Shown here: piece by piece, positions 63,876 through 64,000 of the stretch
Position numbering within the stretch: position 1 is the stretch's first letter
Layout: the number at the start of each line of letters is the position of its first letter
From: Haematococcus lacustris
Lineage: Eukaryota > Chlorophyta > Chlorophyceae > Chlamydomonadales > Haematococcaceae
DNA length: 64,000 nucleotides
Assembly (NCBI GenBank): GCA_030144725.1
Contig: JASKMD010000008.1
Coordinates: forward strand, 15,532,716-15,596,715
Direction: 5' to 3'
Made by a program: the position numbers and the translations under genes
The notes under the pieces: model-generated
Told to the model about the DNA's origin: nothing
What the model saw: only the letters and a program-made list of their open reading frames with translations
Databases searched by the model: none

Positions 63876-64000
63876 GCAGGTCCCTGTTGCCAGCGAGAGT
63901 TGGGGGCGCCTGGACAGCCGAGCGCCCTGGGAGCAGTTTGCCCAAGGGGCTGCCGCACTCGAGGTGGTGGCTGCAGTGGCCGACTTCAACCCACAGCTGG
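63876..64000 (+). CDS. Exon running off the window end
   Basis: After a TACCTGCAG acceptor (ending 63879) the frame reads VPVASESWGRLDSRAPWEQF and AQGAAALEVVAAVADFNPQL to the last base. Composition and amphipathic pattern are protein-like, but it is too short to identify. It may continue the preceding gene or begin a new one. Confidence 0.4.

Overview
This looks like nuclear DNA of a green alga, most likely a volvocalean (Chlamydomonadales, Haematococcus-like) chlorophyte. The evidence is a GC-rich base composition, short exons with GT-AG and some GC-AG introns, very abundant simple repeats (CAG, GGGCT, GGGGA, CCCTGA), Ty3/gypsy chromoviruses, a KDZ-like transposon and Fanzor-like genes. The genus is inference; no marker gene is present. 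A run of 500 Ns (48050-48549) marks an assembly gap.

Layout. 1-8.2 kb: two Fanzor-like (eukaryotic TnpB) remnants, a multi-exon membrane-protein gene and an F-box gene on the minus strand, and a small hAT-like element. 8.2-10 kb: nothing recognised. 10-45 kb: almost wholly mobile DNA. A Ty3/gypsy chromovirus on the plus strand (element C, protease at 22.4 kb to 3' LTR at 44.9 kb) has been broken by a solo LTR, by a second gypsy element on the minus strand (B, 23387-33321), by two related TIR elements with 4-bp target duplications (34501-35508, 35677-37176) and by a 5.1-kb KDZ-like DNA transposon with 8-bp target duplications (38415-43490). B is itself interrupted by a non-autonomous LTR element with apparently identical 369-bp LTRs (24623-28274). 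Upstream, a 7.1-kb CACTA-like element (11573-18678), inserted in a copy of the same LTR, carries about 85 tandem copies of an 18-bp unit built on a 14-bp palindrome.

45-64 kb: lower repeat density and real genes: a signal-anchored protein cut by the gap, an AT-hook protein (minus), a decayed Fanzor-like gene with a triplicated C-terminal block, an FSH1-family serine hydrolase with an almost complete exon model, another Fanzor-like remnant, an unrecognised multi-exon gene, and an exon running off the window end.

The most interesting signal is the set of Fanzor-like loci. The coding remnants show the DEFRTS and RDxNxxLN signatures expected of RuvC nucleases with a relocated glutamate. Two copies share about 220 bp of non-coding sequence directly after the stop codon, and a third, inverted and diverged copy of that tail lies at 380-545. 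A second Fanzor-like lineage (7991-8183) has a different tail with a second copy at 63228-63385. These tails are candidates for the guide (omega) RNA and right end of the elements.
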